64,000 bases of DNA from Seriola aureovittata (lineage: Eukaryota; Chordata; Actinopteri; Carangiformes; Carangidae), in assembly GCF_021018895.1 (NCBI RefSeq), contig NC_079368.1, positions 2,567,001-2,631,000 of the forward strand, given 5' to 3'. The first letter of the stretch is position 1. Each line of letters opens with the position of its first letter. Below are positions 46,655 through 57,748 of the stretch, piece after piece. The notes under the pieces are model-generated. The model was not told the DNA's origin. It saw only the letters and a list, made by a program, of their open reading frames with translations, and did no database searches. Position numbers and translations under genes: made by a program.

Positions 46655-47020
46655 AGCGCTCACGTTTAATGGGGCTCTTCGTGGGTTCTGCTGCCGCTTT
46701 TATGTGCGGAGAATGTGGCAGCAGGGATGTGCGCATTAAAACAACGCAGCACAGACTGAAACGGACTGCTCAATAAAACACAGCGCTCCACACACAGACA
46801 GACGTTGGCAGTAAAGTTGATCAGGAAGCACTCCGGCTCTGCAGAGCGACAGCCACGGTCTGACTGTGGTGATGCTGCGGAGTGAAGGATGGCTCCGGAG
46901 CCCAGCTCTGACGTGAGGCTGACTTCAGTTTCCCAGTCCTCGTCCTGCTGGACTGCAGGAAGCAGCCACACTCCCCCTGTGGGCATCCTCACACAGCCTC
47001 TGATAAATCACAGTCACTGA
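46655..47020 (+). promoter_or_regulatory. Small CpG-rich patch with a short Kozak-context frame
   Basis: Between 46655 and 46945 I count about 17 CpG dinucleotides by eye, clearly denser than the surrounding AT-rich sequence. An ATG at 46889 in good context (A at -3, G at +4) opens a 43-codon frame to a TGA at 47018-47020. A 108-codon frame overlaps on the minus strand (46666-46992). Neither peptide resembles a known family. The patch could be a promoter or first exon of a gene or noncoding transcript, or just a GC-rich island; no TATA box or splice donor was pinned down. Confidence 0.25.
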
Positions 47021-47398
47021 TATGATCCTCCATAACTTCAGACGTTAGACAGCACCGCAGCCAAGTGTTTGTTTACTGTCGCCCAAACTGACTGACCTTA
47101 CACGACTGCAGTTTGCCTTTTTTCTCTTTTTTTTTTTTTTACACAACAAAAGAAATTAGTTTGATTTTCTGTGAAATTTTGGTTTTTTTTGTTTTGTTTT
47201 TTTTGAGGACGTCGGAGGAAAACGTCAGAATCTGTCGAGCTGCTCTTCTGTAGGTTAGAGATGTGGACTGTGATGTGAATGGTGAAATGAAGCACATGTT
47301 TTAATTTCTACTTTATTAAACCTTGGTCTTATTTCATTCCTCTCACTTTAAGCTAAATCCCCTGGTTTTAACCTGTAGCACTTTCTTTCCGTGAAGAA
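47021..47398. other. No gene seen; T-rich tracts
   Basis: T-rich tracts at 47129-47140 and 47182-47204; no gene. Confidence 0.65.
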
Positions 47399-47505
47399 AC
47401 ACACAGTCTGTAACTTCTGCCTCTAGGGGTCTCTCTATCAAACAGCAAAAGACAACATTTGGTGACATAGGGAAGTAGTGCTGAGATTGCCGCTAACCTT
47501 TATTT
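47399..47505 (+). repeat. Dispersed repeat, family H copy 1
   Basis: CAGTCTGTAACTTCTGCCTC, TAGGGGTCTCTCTATCAAAC, AAAAGACA and TTTGGTGACAT.G are shared, in order, with the minus strand of 55196-55282. About 100 bases; I recognise the CTTCTGCCTCTAGGGGTCTC core as widespread in fish (from memory). Confidence 0.75.
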
Positions 47506-48438
47506 TGATTGTTTCTTTAATAACTTATGAACCAGATGTTCAAAGCGTATCTTAAAAATATGACTTAAAACTGGATAAAAGTCCAACTTGATTCTTCTGT
47601 CAAAAACAACACTGACACATGATCATAGAGGATATGATGTCACTGGCAGGTCACTAAATGAAACAGACATTTTCAGACATTGTAATGTGGAAAAGTTACA
47701 GATTATAACTTTAAAAGCCACAAAACAGATGCAGGAAAAAGCAGTGCTCGCAGTTGTGTTTAGAAAATCTTGTTATTAATTGATGAAAGTGAAAAGGATC
47801 GAAAGAATGTGAATTAAGACTGAATCAAAGTCAGGCAACATGGCGTGAACAGGGATTGGGAACTGGGAAACTGAGTGAACTTAAAGAGAAGCTGACAGCA
47901 CTGATTTCAGAGAGCTACATCTCCACTCACGAGTTCAGGGTGACTCTGATATTGTGTCACTGTGTGGATACATCTGATGTTATACATGTGGTCTAGCTGA
48001 ATGATGTGAAGCACTTGCTACTCATAGTCACCCCACACAGCTGACAAAACCAAGAGAAATGTAAAGAGCCGGACTGAACAGATCAATGATAAAGACATTC
48101 ACTGATACTGATGTCACAGCTTCTCCTTTTATCAGCGGGATCAAAGAACGTGAAGAAGTGTGGAGATCAGTTTTTGTCCAGGACAAAGCCTGAAGAGCAC
48201 AAACCGAGCTGATGTTCAGAGACAGAACATGTGACCGTACAACACATCTCTCTGCTCACCTGAGACCCTAAGAGTGGGCGCTGTTTCTGCAGGCTGCCAA
48301 TGGACATCAGACCACAGTCGACACAGGCCTATGTCCCTTCACGTGATCCATTCACATCGGTGCATTATTAGCACAAAACAATTTGCTCCAGTTTGCCTGA
48401 AATGCATCAGGAGACCGAAAACCATCATTTAAAACTTG
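47506..48438. other. No gene seen
   Basis: AT-rich unique-looking sequence without a repeat partner in the window. Confidence 0.55.
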
Positions 48439-48695
48439 TCTGCCTCCGCCACTCAGACTAGTTTCAGGTTACAAAATATGAATCATATGTGAAAATTTGT
48501 CATAACTGCTGTGAAGTCTCTAAAAAGTGTTTTGTGAGGTCACACTGACCTTGACCTTTGACCACAAAAATCTGATCTAATCTATGAATGTTTGTGCCAA
48601 ATTTCAAGTTTTCAAGTTCAAGACATTACTGAGATATCGTGTCCTCGAGAATGGGACGGACATGCGGATGGACGGACACCCTGAAAACAATAAGA
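48439..48695 (+). repeat. Dispersed repeat, family G copy 2 (DR1-bearing)
   Basis: It begins GTCTGCCTCCGCCACTCAGA, whose ends GTCTG and CAGAC can pair as a small hairpin. TTTTGTGAGGTCAC follows, then TGACCTTGACCTTTGACC. TGACCTTTGACC at 48552-48563 is a close match to the DR1 pattern (two AGGTCA half sites one base apart on the minus strand), with a third half site directly before it. It continues GTTTGTGCCAAATTTCAAG, GAGATATCGTGTCCTCGAGA and TGGGACGGACA, and fades near 48690. Confidence 0.85.
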
Positions 48696-49205
48696 TGTTA
48701 TTATAGTAATAAACCTTGGATTAAAACATGAGACCAAATGTAGCCTATTAATGACTTCATACATATATACTAGCCAGCCACCGTCTAATAATAGTGATGA
48801 GGTAGCGTGTTAAGACCCCCCCCCCCCACCCCCCCCCCCAACTGTTGACTTTCCTCTACGGACTTGTTTCTAATCAAGCCTTTGTTTCAGCTCTGCTGAG
48901 ATAAGAGTCTGAATAAATTGTCAGCTCCTGCTGTTTATCAGCTCCAGTGTTTCGCTCCACGTGTTTGTCAGCACATCATTAGGGGCCGGCAGACAGCTAA
49001 TTAGTTGTTTATACAGTAAGCTGATTAGAAGTTGGATTTGCATTGTGTTGCACTATGGGATCCATGCAGAGATGCTGAGCTCTCAGCTGGAGCTTTGAAA
49101 CTCATTTCCTCCTCTCATTCTGTTACCGAAAGCAAAACTGAAGAAAGTTATGAGGCAGTGACAGATCAGTGACGGAGGCAGCCCTGGCTCAGTGAGAGAG
49201 TTTCC
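48696..49205. other. No gene seen; C-run and candidate noncoding sequence
   Basis: A C-run interrupted by A lies at 48817-48839. 48850-49030 is repeat-free, with CATTAGGGGCCGGCAGACAG and GCTAATTAGTTG, and may be conserved noncoding sequence. Confidence 0.4.
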
Positions 49206-50300
49206 CACACACAGAGAAATAGGAGTATCATTTTTGTACCCAAAGGTACATTTTTCTGAAAAGGTGCTGAAATGGTCCTTAGGGTGATAACTGTGGAGCT
49301 TTGCTGAATTTTAAAGGTACAAAGTCATTGCTGACAGCAGAGGGAACATTATTGTGCTTTTAACAAGATGGAGGTTCAGGCAGATGATGCTGCAAATCAC
49401 AGATCACAAAATCTTGATTTAAATAGAGAGTTGGGTTTGTTGTAATACAATAGGCGACAATTTCCATCCAAGTCTTGGTGTCAGAATAAAAGTATCAGCT
49501 TCATTAACAACACAGCTGGGTGTGTATTTCAGTGATTTCAGCTCATCCTTACATTGTTGGAATGGTTTTAATAATGTTGTAGGGTCTTGGGTCAGGCTTA
49601 CAAAGCAAGTGTTGAACTGAATCTAATACAGCATGTGAGTTATGAATTTGTATTTTGTAAGTGCACTTTTACTGAACCTTGTTCCTGTTTTGTGTCTGAA
49701 ACCAAAATGAAATTTCTCTTGGTTGCACTCAGTGGTCAGAGAATGGCTCCTCAGGTCTTGTGCTTCAGCTTAATGTTGAAAAGCTGCTTTTTCTGCTGGA
49801 ACAAATCAGTTCTATCAGAGCAATACATTGATATGGACTGAAGATGAAGGTACAAAATAACATGTTGCTCCAACTGCACTTCATACGGTTTCATTTCTGG
49901 GGGCGCCTCAGTGGCTCACCTGGTAGAGCGTGTATCACATGGGTTTAGTCCTCGCTGCAGTGGTCATGGGTTTGAGTCTGACCTGTGGCCCTTTGCTGCA
50001 TGTCACTCCTTCTCTCCCTCCCTGACTTTCCTGTCTCTTTCACACTGCACATATTTAAAATAAAGGCAAAAATACCAACAACAAAAAAAATAAGATACCA
50101 ATTCTGCACCTTTCTAGTGGCTATATTTGTACCAGGACATAAAAGTACATTTATGTCACTAGGGGTACAGAAATGTTCCTTTAGAGGTACAGAAAAGAAG
50201 GTACAGAAATGTGACTATGTTCAAAGGTACAGTGCTGTACCCTGCTACAGCCTTTGTACCTTTTTAGGTCCATTCCTGTACTTTCATTTCTTAGTGTGCA
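49206..50300. mobile_element. DNA element with CACACT-AGAAAT inverted ends, split by a SINE
   Basis: The left end reads CACACACAGAGAAATAGGAG. The right end on the minus strand reads GCACACTAAGAAATGAAAGT. Both sides carry repeated GGTAC/GTACC words: TTTTTGTACCCAAAGGTACA at about 49232, and between 50127 and 50280 many such as AGGTACAG, TTTGTACC and GTACAGAAATG. These ends and the GGTACA-rich interior are those of a fish nonautonomous DNA element (recognised from memory). About 580 bp of the middle is unclassified. A tRNA-derived SINE lies inside at 49900-50074. No transposase. Confidence 0.65.
49900..50074 (+). mobile_element. tRNA-derived SINE, copy 2, nested
   Basis: The head GGCTCACCTGGTAGAGCG is an A-box region like that of a tRNA, and the B box is GGTTTGAGTCT (49969-49979, two or three changes from consensus). 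The body has GTCCTCGCTGCAGT and the tail CTTTGCTGCATGTCACTCC, then a CT-rich run and AATAAAGGCAAAAATA. It shares body and tail with the copy at 4588-4757, while the heads differ, suggesting two subfamilies. It sits inside the element at 49206-50300, so it inserted later. Confidence 0.85.
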
Positions 50301-53300
50301 GCAAGAAGTTGATCTGCCCCTTTATTCTTTGACTGGCCTTTGAATCACTGTGTTTCCTTGTGTGAAGCTTGTTCCTCTTTTCAAATCCTCATTTTTAGAT
50401 TTGAGACATCTCCATTAACAAGTCACAGGCTGCTCTCGATTTTGTTTGGCAATGCTGTGAATGCACCCATGAAGTCAGATCACATGCTGCAGGTTGGATG
50501 ATTGAAACTCTAAAGAATGTAATTATCCTTTCAATGTACGTAAGTCACTGTTGGCTGCTAACTGTGGTAGTTTTTATGAGGTTTACAGATGAACATGTTC
50601 TTCCCGACTTGTTTTAAACTGTTGAATACTGGGTTAGCATGTTGGCTCGGTTGCTTGCTAGCTTGTTTTGTTTGTTGTAAGGTTTGTGATTCAACTCTTG
50701 CAGAGCAAAGGTTTCAAGTGTCGGCCTACTGCTGAGAGTTGGATAATAATAAATGTGAAGGTAAGACAATACAATGAATGGGAGCCTGACTATATGTTAG
50801 TCAAACACTAAATGCTCGCTATCGGCACTATTTTATTTTGCTAGCATCTTTGTTAGCATCACACGCTGTGTTGTTCAGGTACAACAGACGATAATATGAC
50901 GCAACATGTTCAACTGTTGAAGGGGTAACTCACAGTGGGCGTGGTTAACCTTGTTACTGACATCACTTCCTCTTACTAGTAAAGAAGAGTAAAGTGTGAT
51001 AAACTGATAAGACATAGCAGCAGTAAATAATCTGAACTAATTCAACTTAGAATCATACTTTTATCTATAAAGTTCAGTCTGGATTTGTCAGTAGGGAAAA
51101 TTGTAGGCTACCAATTAGTTCTTAGTGTTCAGGCAGCAATGGTTAATGTAATTCATTAGAAAAAAGTGAGTCAGTTATAAATTACTAATGATGATACATT
51201 TATTTACATTCTTGCAATCTTGCGATCAGTTTTTCATAATTTCATAATTAATTACGCATGTACAACATAGTATACACTGCACTTATTTTAAATCAGATTT
51301 CGACAGAGGAACATAGTGTATGGTGTGATTTCTGTCTTTCACTTAGATCATCACTGAAAATGTCCTGGAAAAGTCCTGGAATTATGAAGTAATTAATATA
51401 ATTAATAATAGTTTCAAATTTCAAAATCTGAAGAAGATAAATGCGCCACACTAGCTACTACATGGACAGTGTGGTGAGACTGTTTTAGCAGCAGGTTGCT
51501 GCCATTTTTCTGTTAAATATCACATGTGTCATAAGTATCAGATAGTGGCAGGGAGTGAGGATGGTCATGCTTTTTGGAAAACTGGTAGCAAAGAACCATT
51601 TCAAGCTCTCTTACACACCCATTGTGAAACCAGGTATATCTGTGTGGAAAGCTGACATCCTGCCTACAAAGCTCTGACTGAGTGTTTTTCTTGGAAACGA
51701 CTGCAGTGAGCACAGCCCCTGACCTGTTGGCCCCACTGGACAAGGTCTTTTTTCGGTATCAGATCAAAACCAGGTTTTATGTTCTTGTCTTCTGTTGTTA
51801 AAACTTAACTTAACTTTCTTTATAAATCCAAGGACTTCAGTAAACCTTGACTCAGTGTGTGAACCTCCAGCATTAAATTAAAACCGAATTCAAATAACCC
51901 AAAGACACATCATCCACACAACTTCGGAAGTGCATCACAACAAGCCTTCCTGCCACTACCTCAACTTTTCAGCATTTCTGATGTGGCCTGTGTTGTGTTC
52001 AGCTAGCGGGGGCTGCTTTTATTGATTTGTTCTCCTGCTAAGCTAATCAGGCCTGCCGTTTATGGGCCGGGGAGGCACATACAGACACTTAGAGCGCCCC
52101 AGAGACGGCAGTTTAGAGCCAAGTTGTCCACAGTGAAAGCAAGAGATAAGATTTTATTACACCTCCCAAACCTTAAATAAACCAGAGCCCCATAAAAGCT
52201 GGAATGCAGCGACACAAATTCATTCGCTGTGTGTCAGTCAGGTGCTGTCTCAGTCTGCCTCTAAATATGACGGACTGCCCTGTGACAGATGTACTCTACT
52301 CCTGCACCCCCTCCACCCATGCATGAGCAATGAGACATACAGTAGCTGCTGAGCAGGAACCAGAGTCATTTCCTGGCTTAAACAGTATGTGCAACTGTTA
52401 TGTAGCATCTCAATGTCTTTTATATAAGTCAAATATATTCTATGGCCAAATGAGACATGATTAACTGATCTGTTTTTAAAGGGAAACTTCAGTGATTTAT
52501 TATTGGACTTTGATGAAGTTGGGAAACTTGCAAGAGCAAGCTTTCCTAAGGCGAAAAGAGGCCCCTGATGGCCCCTTATATTAGCTCATTTTGCAATAAC
52601 ACAGATTTTTGATGGTAAGATTATAGTCTGACTAATAATCAGTTTCACAGTTTCACGATTATTATGCATTAATTTATTTAACATGTACTGTATGTATTAA
52701 ATCACATGAGCATTCTTTAGAGATTTTAATGTGTTATGTATCGCTGCCTTTTGAAACAGAAATGATACAGCAACCAAATACTACAGTACAGATTAATAAA
52801 TAAAGAATAAAAGAAAGTATTTCGCTCCCTTTGGAATTAAATATAAACGACCTTTTCTCTGTAAACATCCATGTCAGTATTTCCCTTTTAAACAAATCAA
52901 ATGGAGTCAAAGGCTGCAGGACCTGTCTCTGCAGGGCTCTTTTGATCAAATATATCACAAAAGTATTTTTAGATTTTTTAAATTCATTTTTAATTATTTA
53001 TTTTTTAATAATTAATCTAATTGTACATGTGGCCTGAGAAAGTCCTGTCTATTATTGTTTATGTTGGTTTGTTTGCAGTTTTAGTAAAAATTAAAGAGAG
53101 AAATGGAGAACATCTCTTATGCAGTGTTAATGAATGAAATGCAATTAATTAAAACCCATTGTATAGCACTGTTTTGAAGTGTTAAGTTAGACTTTCACAA
53201 CTGGCACACAGTATTTACCTGCCATACCTAGCGTTTATTCTACACAGATGGGAGGAAGAAACATGGTGCAATGTTAAATGGTCACAGTGTCTGAAGCCCC

Positions 53301-53385
53301 AGAGGTGATTACATGATGACTTCAGGCATTTCTTCGGTGGATACAAAGTATTATATTGTATTATATGCTTGATCCCTCTGCCATT
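50301..53385. other. No gene seen
   Basis: AT-rich spacer. 50640-50680 and 50800-50860 hold GCTAGC-type words common in old fish repeats. Around 51970-52090 a repeat-free patch (CTAAGCTAATCAGGCCTGCC, TTTATGGGCCGGGG) could be conserved noncoding sequence. Open frames do not exceed 76 codons. Confidence 0.5.
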
Positions 53386-53628
53386 GTTAAGCTAATGTAA
53401 AGTTAGCGTAGCCTCCATGTCTCCCTTTTCACTTGTGCACCACTGGTGTAACTGTGTTTTCATTCCATGCAGCTTGCACCAAAAATAATGTATTGGCATA
53501 ATGTCTCTTTTTAAAGTGAAAACAGGCACTGCCAAGATGGCAACGGTGGAGCAGCTCACTCTGAGCTTTGGAAAAACTGTGGGTGATGTCATAAAGGCTA
53601 GGTCCATCTTTATTTACAGTCTATGGCT
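53386..53628 (-). repeat. Dispersed fish repeat ending in ACAGTCTATG
   Basis: AAGATGGCAACGGTGGAGC, GTGGGTGATGTCATAAAGGC and TAGGTCCATCTTTATTTACA followed by GTCTATGG form a phrase I recognise (from memory) as one of the commonest dispersed repeats of spiny-rayed fish. The upstream part (GTAGCCTCCATGTCTCCC) appears to belong to it. Strand is nominal; no coding capacity. Confidence 0.65.
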
Positions 53629-53639
53629 GTACAGTACTT

Positions 53640-53790
53640 TTCATGATGCATTATGGGATACTATGAGTCCACTATATAGAGTATAATAATTCTCACTATA
53701 CATACGGGCACCACTACAAAATGGTGAACTCACTTCTACTAAGTGGACTATAGAGGAAGTAGTGAGTGATTTTAATCACCAATGACATCA
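53640..53790. repeat. Second repeat fragment with CACTATATAG words
   Basis: ATGCATTATGGGATACTATG, AGTCCACTATATAGAG and AAGTGGACTATAGAGGAAGT. The AGTCCACT/AGTGGACT words are inverted relative to one another about 70 bases apart, so it may be a small inverted-repeat element. It abuts the previous repeat. Confidence 0.45.
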
Positions 53791-55009
53791 TCAGGATTAC
53801 TTCCAGCAGAGCCAGAGAGGACAGTATACAGCTGTTTTCACAGGCCACGTACAAACCAACACTAAACACTGTACTCACAAATACAAACTATTCACTAGTT
53901 AATAGTAAAATGTAAATTTCAAAGTGAAAATTTCAGAGTAAAAGCAGTGGTTAACATTTAGTCTCTATAATGACATATTAAGTAGAATTTGTCATATAAC
54001 AACTATAAATATAACATTTAAAGTTTTCCATTTTAAAAAAGCAGATAGTGACTGAAAGGATATAAGAGCAACTTAATGTTCACTTTATTACCTCTAACAT
54101 CATAAAGTTGTTTATAAGGCATCTGGGCATATTTGTGTCTCTAGATACCATCTCATGTGTGAACTGGGGTGGGGGGGGGGGGGGGTGAACCCGTCTCAGC
54201 TGACCAGGAAGAGAGCTGGCACTGGGAGTTTGCACAACATGATTGATGCCTTTGTCTTTACTGGTGGCTGCAACCTGTCGCCTCAATTGTTTCATTAGCA
54301 TCAAACAAACAGAGGAGACAACTGGAGCAGCACAATGAAGTGTGTGGAGTGACTGATCCCTGAATGCTGACTCCTCAGGTCTTATCCTGGTCAAACATTA
54401 ACTCAGAGTCAGTCCACTGCAGATGAGCTGTGATAGCAAACACACACAGACACACAATCACAGTGATGAGCACTTGCCTCTGAAGACGGAGACACTTGTG
54501 TCCACATCACAGACTGAAGTCTTAACCTTCACTAGAGGAACAGTCAGGGGACAGTCACAGTCCTTATGGCACAGAGATCCTGTTTGTCAGTGGTCCAGAC
54601 TACCAGTGGTGACCAACCAGCAGCTTGCCAGTTTGCTAACTTTGTGTTAGCTGTGGCAGTTGTGTGTAAGCTAGCTAATGTCAGCTCATTTGGTTCAGGG
54701 ACAGAGAGACACATGGAGGTTCTACTCAGTAAGTCAAGTTGATGTCACTGTGAACTTGAAATCAGTGATATTTAAAGTTAAAATCAATAACTTTAAGATG
54801 TCTAGAAATGACTAGATCTATGTTCTATATCTTGTTGAGTTGTGTTCTTAAATTTTTCCCAAATGTTTCCATCAATTCTCAAACCAGAGAAATCTGTGAT
54901 TATTATCAAGGAAACAAGTACGTGTCATTTGGTCTCCTGTCAATGACATCATATCCTCTATGTGCATGTGTCATTGTTTTGGTTTCCTTGCCAGAAACTC
55001 AAAATGTAT
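53791..55009. other. No gene seen; G-run
   Basis: A G15 run with GGGGT before it lies at 54166-54185. Open frames of up to 104 codons lack family features. Confidence 0.55.
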
Positions 55010-55290
55010 CTGGTTTTAAACAATTTTAACACCTTGGTGGTTTTCAACTCTATATTTGAACCAGATGAAGGATTTTAGTCGTCGGACGTCTGGATCTGAA
55101 GTTATCAGAGAAACAAGCTGAGGAAATGTTAGACAGCTCAGCTCCCAGCTGCTGCAGACGTCCTGTCCTGTGTCACTGAACAGCATCGATGAATGGTCCC
55201 ACACTATTTCATGACATCACCCAACGCTGTCTTTTGTTATTGTTTTGATTGAGAGACCTAGAGGCAGAAGTTACAGACTGTTTTTAATAT
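55010..55290 (-). repeat. Dispersed repeat, family H copy 2
   Basis: The minus strand from 55282 back to 55196 follows 47399-47505: GTAACTTCTGCCTCTAG, TCTCAATCAAAAC, AAAAGACAGCGTTGGGTGAT. It continues with ATGAAATAGTGTGGGACCAT and, further on, GACGTCTGCAGCAGC and TCAGATCCAGACGTCCGACG, which have no partner in this window. This copy is therefore longer; its far edge near 55010 is a guess. Confidence 0.7.
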
Positions 55291-56239
55291 CAAAGCTTGA
55301 TCTTGTCGCAAATACGTTTCCCACAAATGTGTTTGCTGTGGCAGATGACCTGTATATAAATGTCATTTCAGGAGACAGGAGCATGGATGTGCACAGCAAA
55401 TTCAATGTCTACCTCCTTATTAGGTGGAGAAGGGTTCAACCTCTGGGACCATGATTGTTCTCAGTGTCATGACGAGGTGGTCTTTAGATTTTGACGTTTC
55501 TCAAAGTTGATGTAAATGTGTTGTTTGGAGCACAAGAGGAAAGGTCAGAGGTCACCACAGCTGTTAGTGTGGACAGTAGTTTCACAGTGTTGGATGACTG
55601 ACCGCTGCTCCTTGAAGTGTGTAGGATCAGACCAACACACTGTGTCTCTGGGTCCTGGCTCAGTTTTTATCAGTGACAGTGAAAACAGGCTGCACATACA
55701 GGGATTATCTTTTCACAATAAAATGTTGACAATAATCTGTTTAGGTTTGATGTTCTGATCAGATTAGAGATGCAAAGACTGAGATTAAAGCTCTGATATG
55801 TCACAATCAGGTTTAAAGAACACATTAAGAATATACGGACTGTATGTCACACAGCGTATATGGGTAATATAGAGTAAAGGATATTGTAATTTAAAGATCA
55901 AGACCAGACCAGCGCACACTGAATATTCTGTGACAACAACAGGAAACAGCTGTTGGTCTGTTGCTGAGCTGTTTTACATGTAAATTTGCTTAATATTTAT
56001 TATTTCCTGATATAGTGATTAAACTGTGTGAAAAAAATATATAGTTCAACCACAAACAAATAATTCTTGCACAATGTTGTGACCTACAATACGTGTCTAA
56101 ACTGAGGATGTTTGTTGTTTCCTGGCAAAGACAAACTATAGAAAATAAGGATGTCATCATCATCTGTAAATGAGCAGAACAGTGAACATGATAATAATAA
56201 ACACATCTGAGTGCAACCCTGTCTCATATTTAATTATGT
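55291..56239. other. No gene seen
   Basis: Unique-looking sequence; nothing recognised. Confidence 0.55.
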
Positions 56240-56470
56240 TTGTATTTTATCAGCCTTGGGTGATATCCAAAATTCAATATCTCGATACAATCCAGCCCAA
56301 ATATCACAATACACAATATTATTGCAGGGACGATTTATTTATCACATGACAAGGTACAATGTACAGTAAAGCAGTGAAATTAGGGTTGGACTCAGTAGCA
56401 CAGACAAAAATCCAATATTTGAAAAATATCATATATGGTGAGAAATATTGCAATATTCAATATTATCAAA
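56240..56470 (+). mobile_element. Decayed hAT-like fragment (GGGTGATATCC...CAATATC words)
   Basis: It starts near CAGCCTTGGGTGATATCC, a decayed form of the CAGGGCTGGGCGATAT end common in fish hAT elements, and continues with TTCAATATCTCGATACAAT, AATATCACAATACACAATAT and AAAATATCATATATGG. The right end is lost, possibly through the adjoining family G copy. Confidence 0.5.
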
Positions 56471-56495
56471 TGTCAGTCAAGTAAGGAATTAAAGG

Positions 56496-56705
56496 AATTT
56501 CTTCAAATTTGGCACAAACGTTCGCTTGGACTCAAGGACAAACTGATTTGATTTTGGTGGTCAAAGGTCAAGGTCACACTGAACTCACATAACACTTTTT
56601 AGCCATTAGACAAAATTTCACACAAATGCTTAATTTCTTGTATGACTCTGGATAAACAGGGATGTAATCTGGAACTAGTCTGCGTGGCGGAGGCAGACGA
56701 CCACG
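56496..56705 (-). repeat. Dispersed repeat, family G copy 3 (DR1-bearing)
   Basis: On the minus strand: GTCTGCCTCCGCCACGCAGA with a 6-bp stem (GTCTGC/GCAGAC), then CTAGTTCCAGATTACA, GTGTGACCTTGACCTTTGAC, AAATCAAATCAGTTTGTCC and GTTTGTGCCAAATTTGAAG. On the plus strand GGTCAAAGGTCA at 56559-56570 is a DR1-type site, and AGGTCA at 56571-56576 is a further half site. The 3' part (GAGAATGGGACGGAC) is missing. Confidence 0.85.
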
Positions 56706-56723
56706 AGGAGGTGATTCTAGTTT

Positions 56724-56862
56724 ACAAAATGTTTTTCGTTAATTATGTTGTGGTGACAAACATAATCACTGGCTGGATCATGTTCAGGCACAGCTTTACC
56801 AGCAGGAGGTTGGTTAGGGACTTTCTGCACAGACGACCCGTGGACTCAAATTTTACAAGAGG
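56724..56862 (+). repeat. Possible dispersed repeat, family F fragment
   Basis: CTTTCTGCACAGACGACCCGTGGACTCAAATTTTACA-type order resembles 37013-37050 (TTCTGCGCAGACGACCTATGGGCTCA...TTTTACAGGAC). Only about 40 bases align well; the rest is uncertain. Confidence 0.4.
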
Positions 56863-57748
56863 ACACCAAAGTGAGTCCTTTTGTAAAGTTGTTTGCTAGC
56901 CAATGCCCTAATCCAAAACCACTACAAAGCAGTCTGGCCGACAAACAACATACAGTACTTTGTTGTTTAGTTGGGAGGAAGCTACAGCTCTGGTAAAACA
57001 CAGGGCAGTTCAGGAGAGAGACCAGGAGCAGCTATAAACTGTTGTATTAAAGCACCGTCAGACTGGTTGTTATAATGATAATAATAACAGTGATACTTAC
57101 ACTGCAGGTGATAATAATAATAATAAGGATAATAATGAAGACAATAATAAAATGAATGATGATGATGAGGAGTAGTGTCAGAATGAGGACAGAGAGGAGA
57201 AGAAGAAACTACAGGAGACAGGAACGAGCAGGTAGAAACCATCAGACTGGAAAGATGAAGCGTGGATGTCATCGTGGGTCTCATTTGTGTTCCGGTACAA
57301 GCTGCAGGTTGTTCTGAAGCTGCACTCCGACCTGCAGCTTGTACTTTGTAGTTTTACTGCCTTTGATTAACCAGAGCCTGTCACCAGCTGATCAAAGTGT
57401 CTGTGTGTGGCTGTGTTTGTGTGTGTGTGTGTGTGAGAGTGTGCGTATGGAGAACAATAACTTGTTTAGGTGTCTCCACAGTGTCGTCAGTGGTCTGCAT
57501 TCTACCTCCATGTTTAAAGCGGAACTCTGCAATGTCACCATGAACTACAAAGTGTGTCTGTGGATCAGCACGTACAAAAAGATTTCCAAAATACTACATA
57601 AAAACAATATTTTGGAATGGACATTGGATGATGCTGAAATATAACCGTTATTATGTCAAACTGATTTGTATAGTCATATAAACTTAATAAACCTAAACAC
57701 CACTTACAAAGTCATCATTCTTGGCCATTTCAAAATTGAGCTTTCAAA
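56863..57748. other. No gene seen; triplet microsatellites
   Basis: Imperfect AAT/GAT runs at 57110-57170, a short GT run at 57418-57436. The peptides they would encode (His/Tyr-rich) are low-complexity artefacts. Confidence 0.6.
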
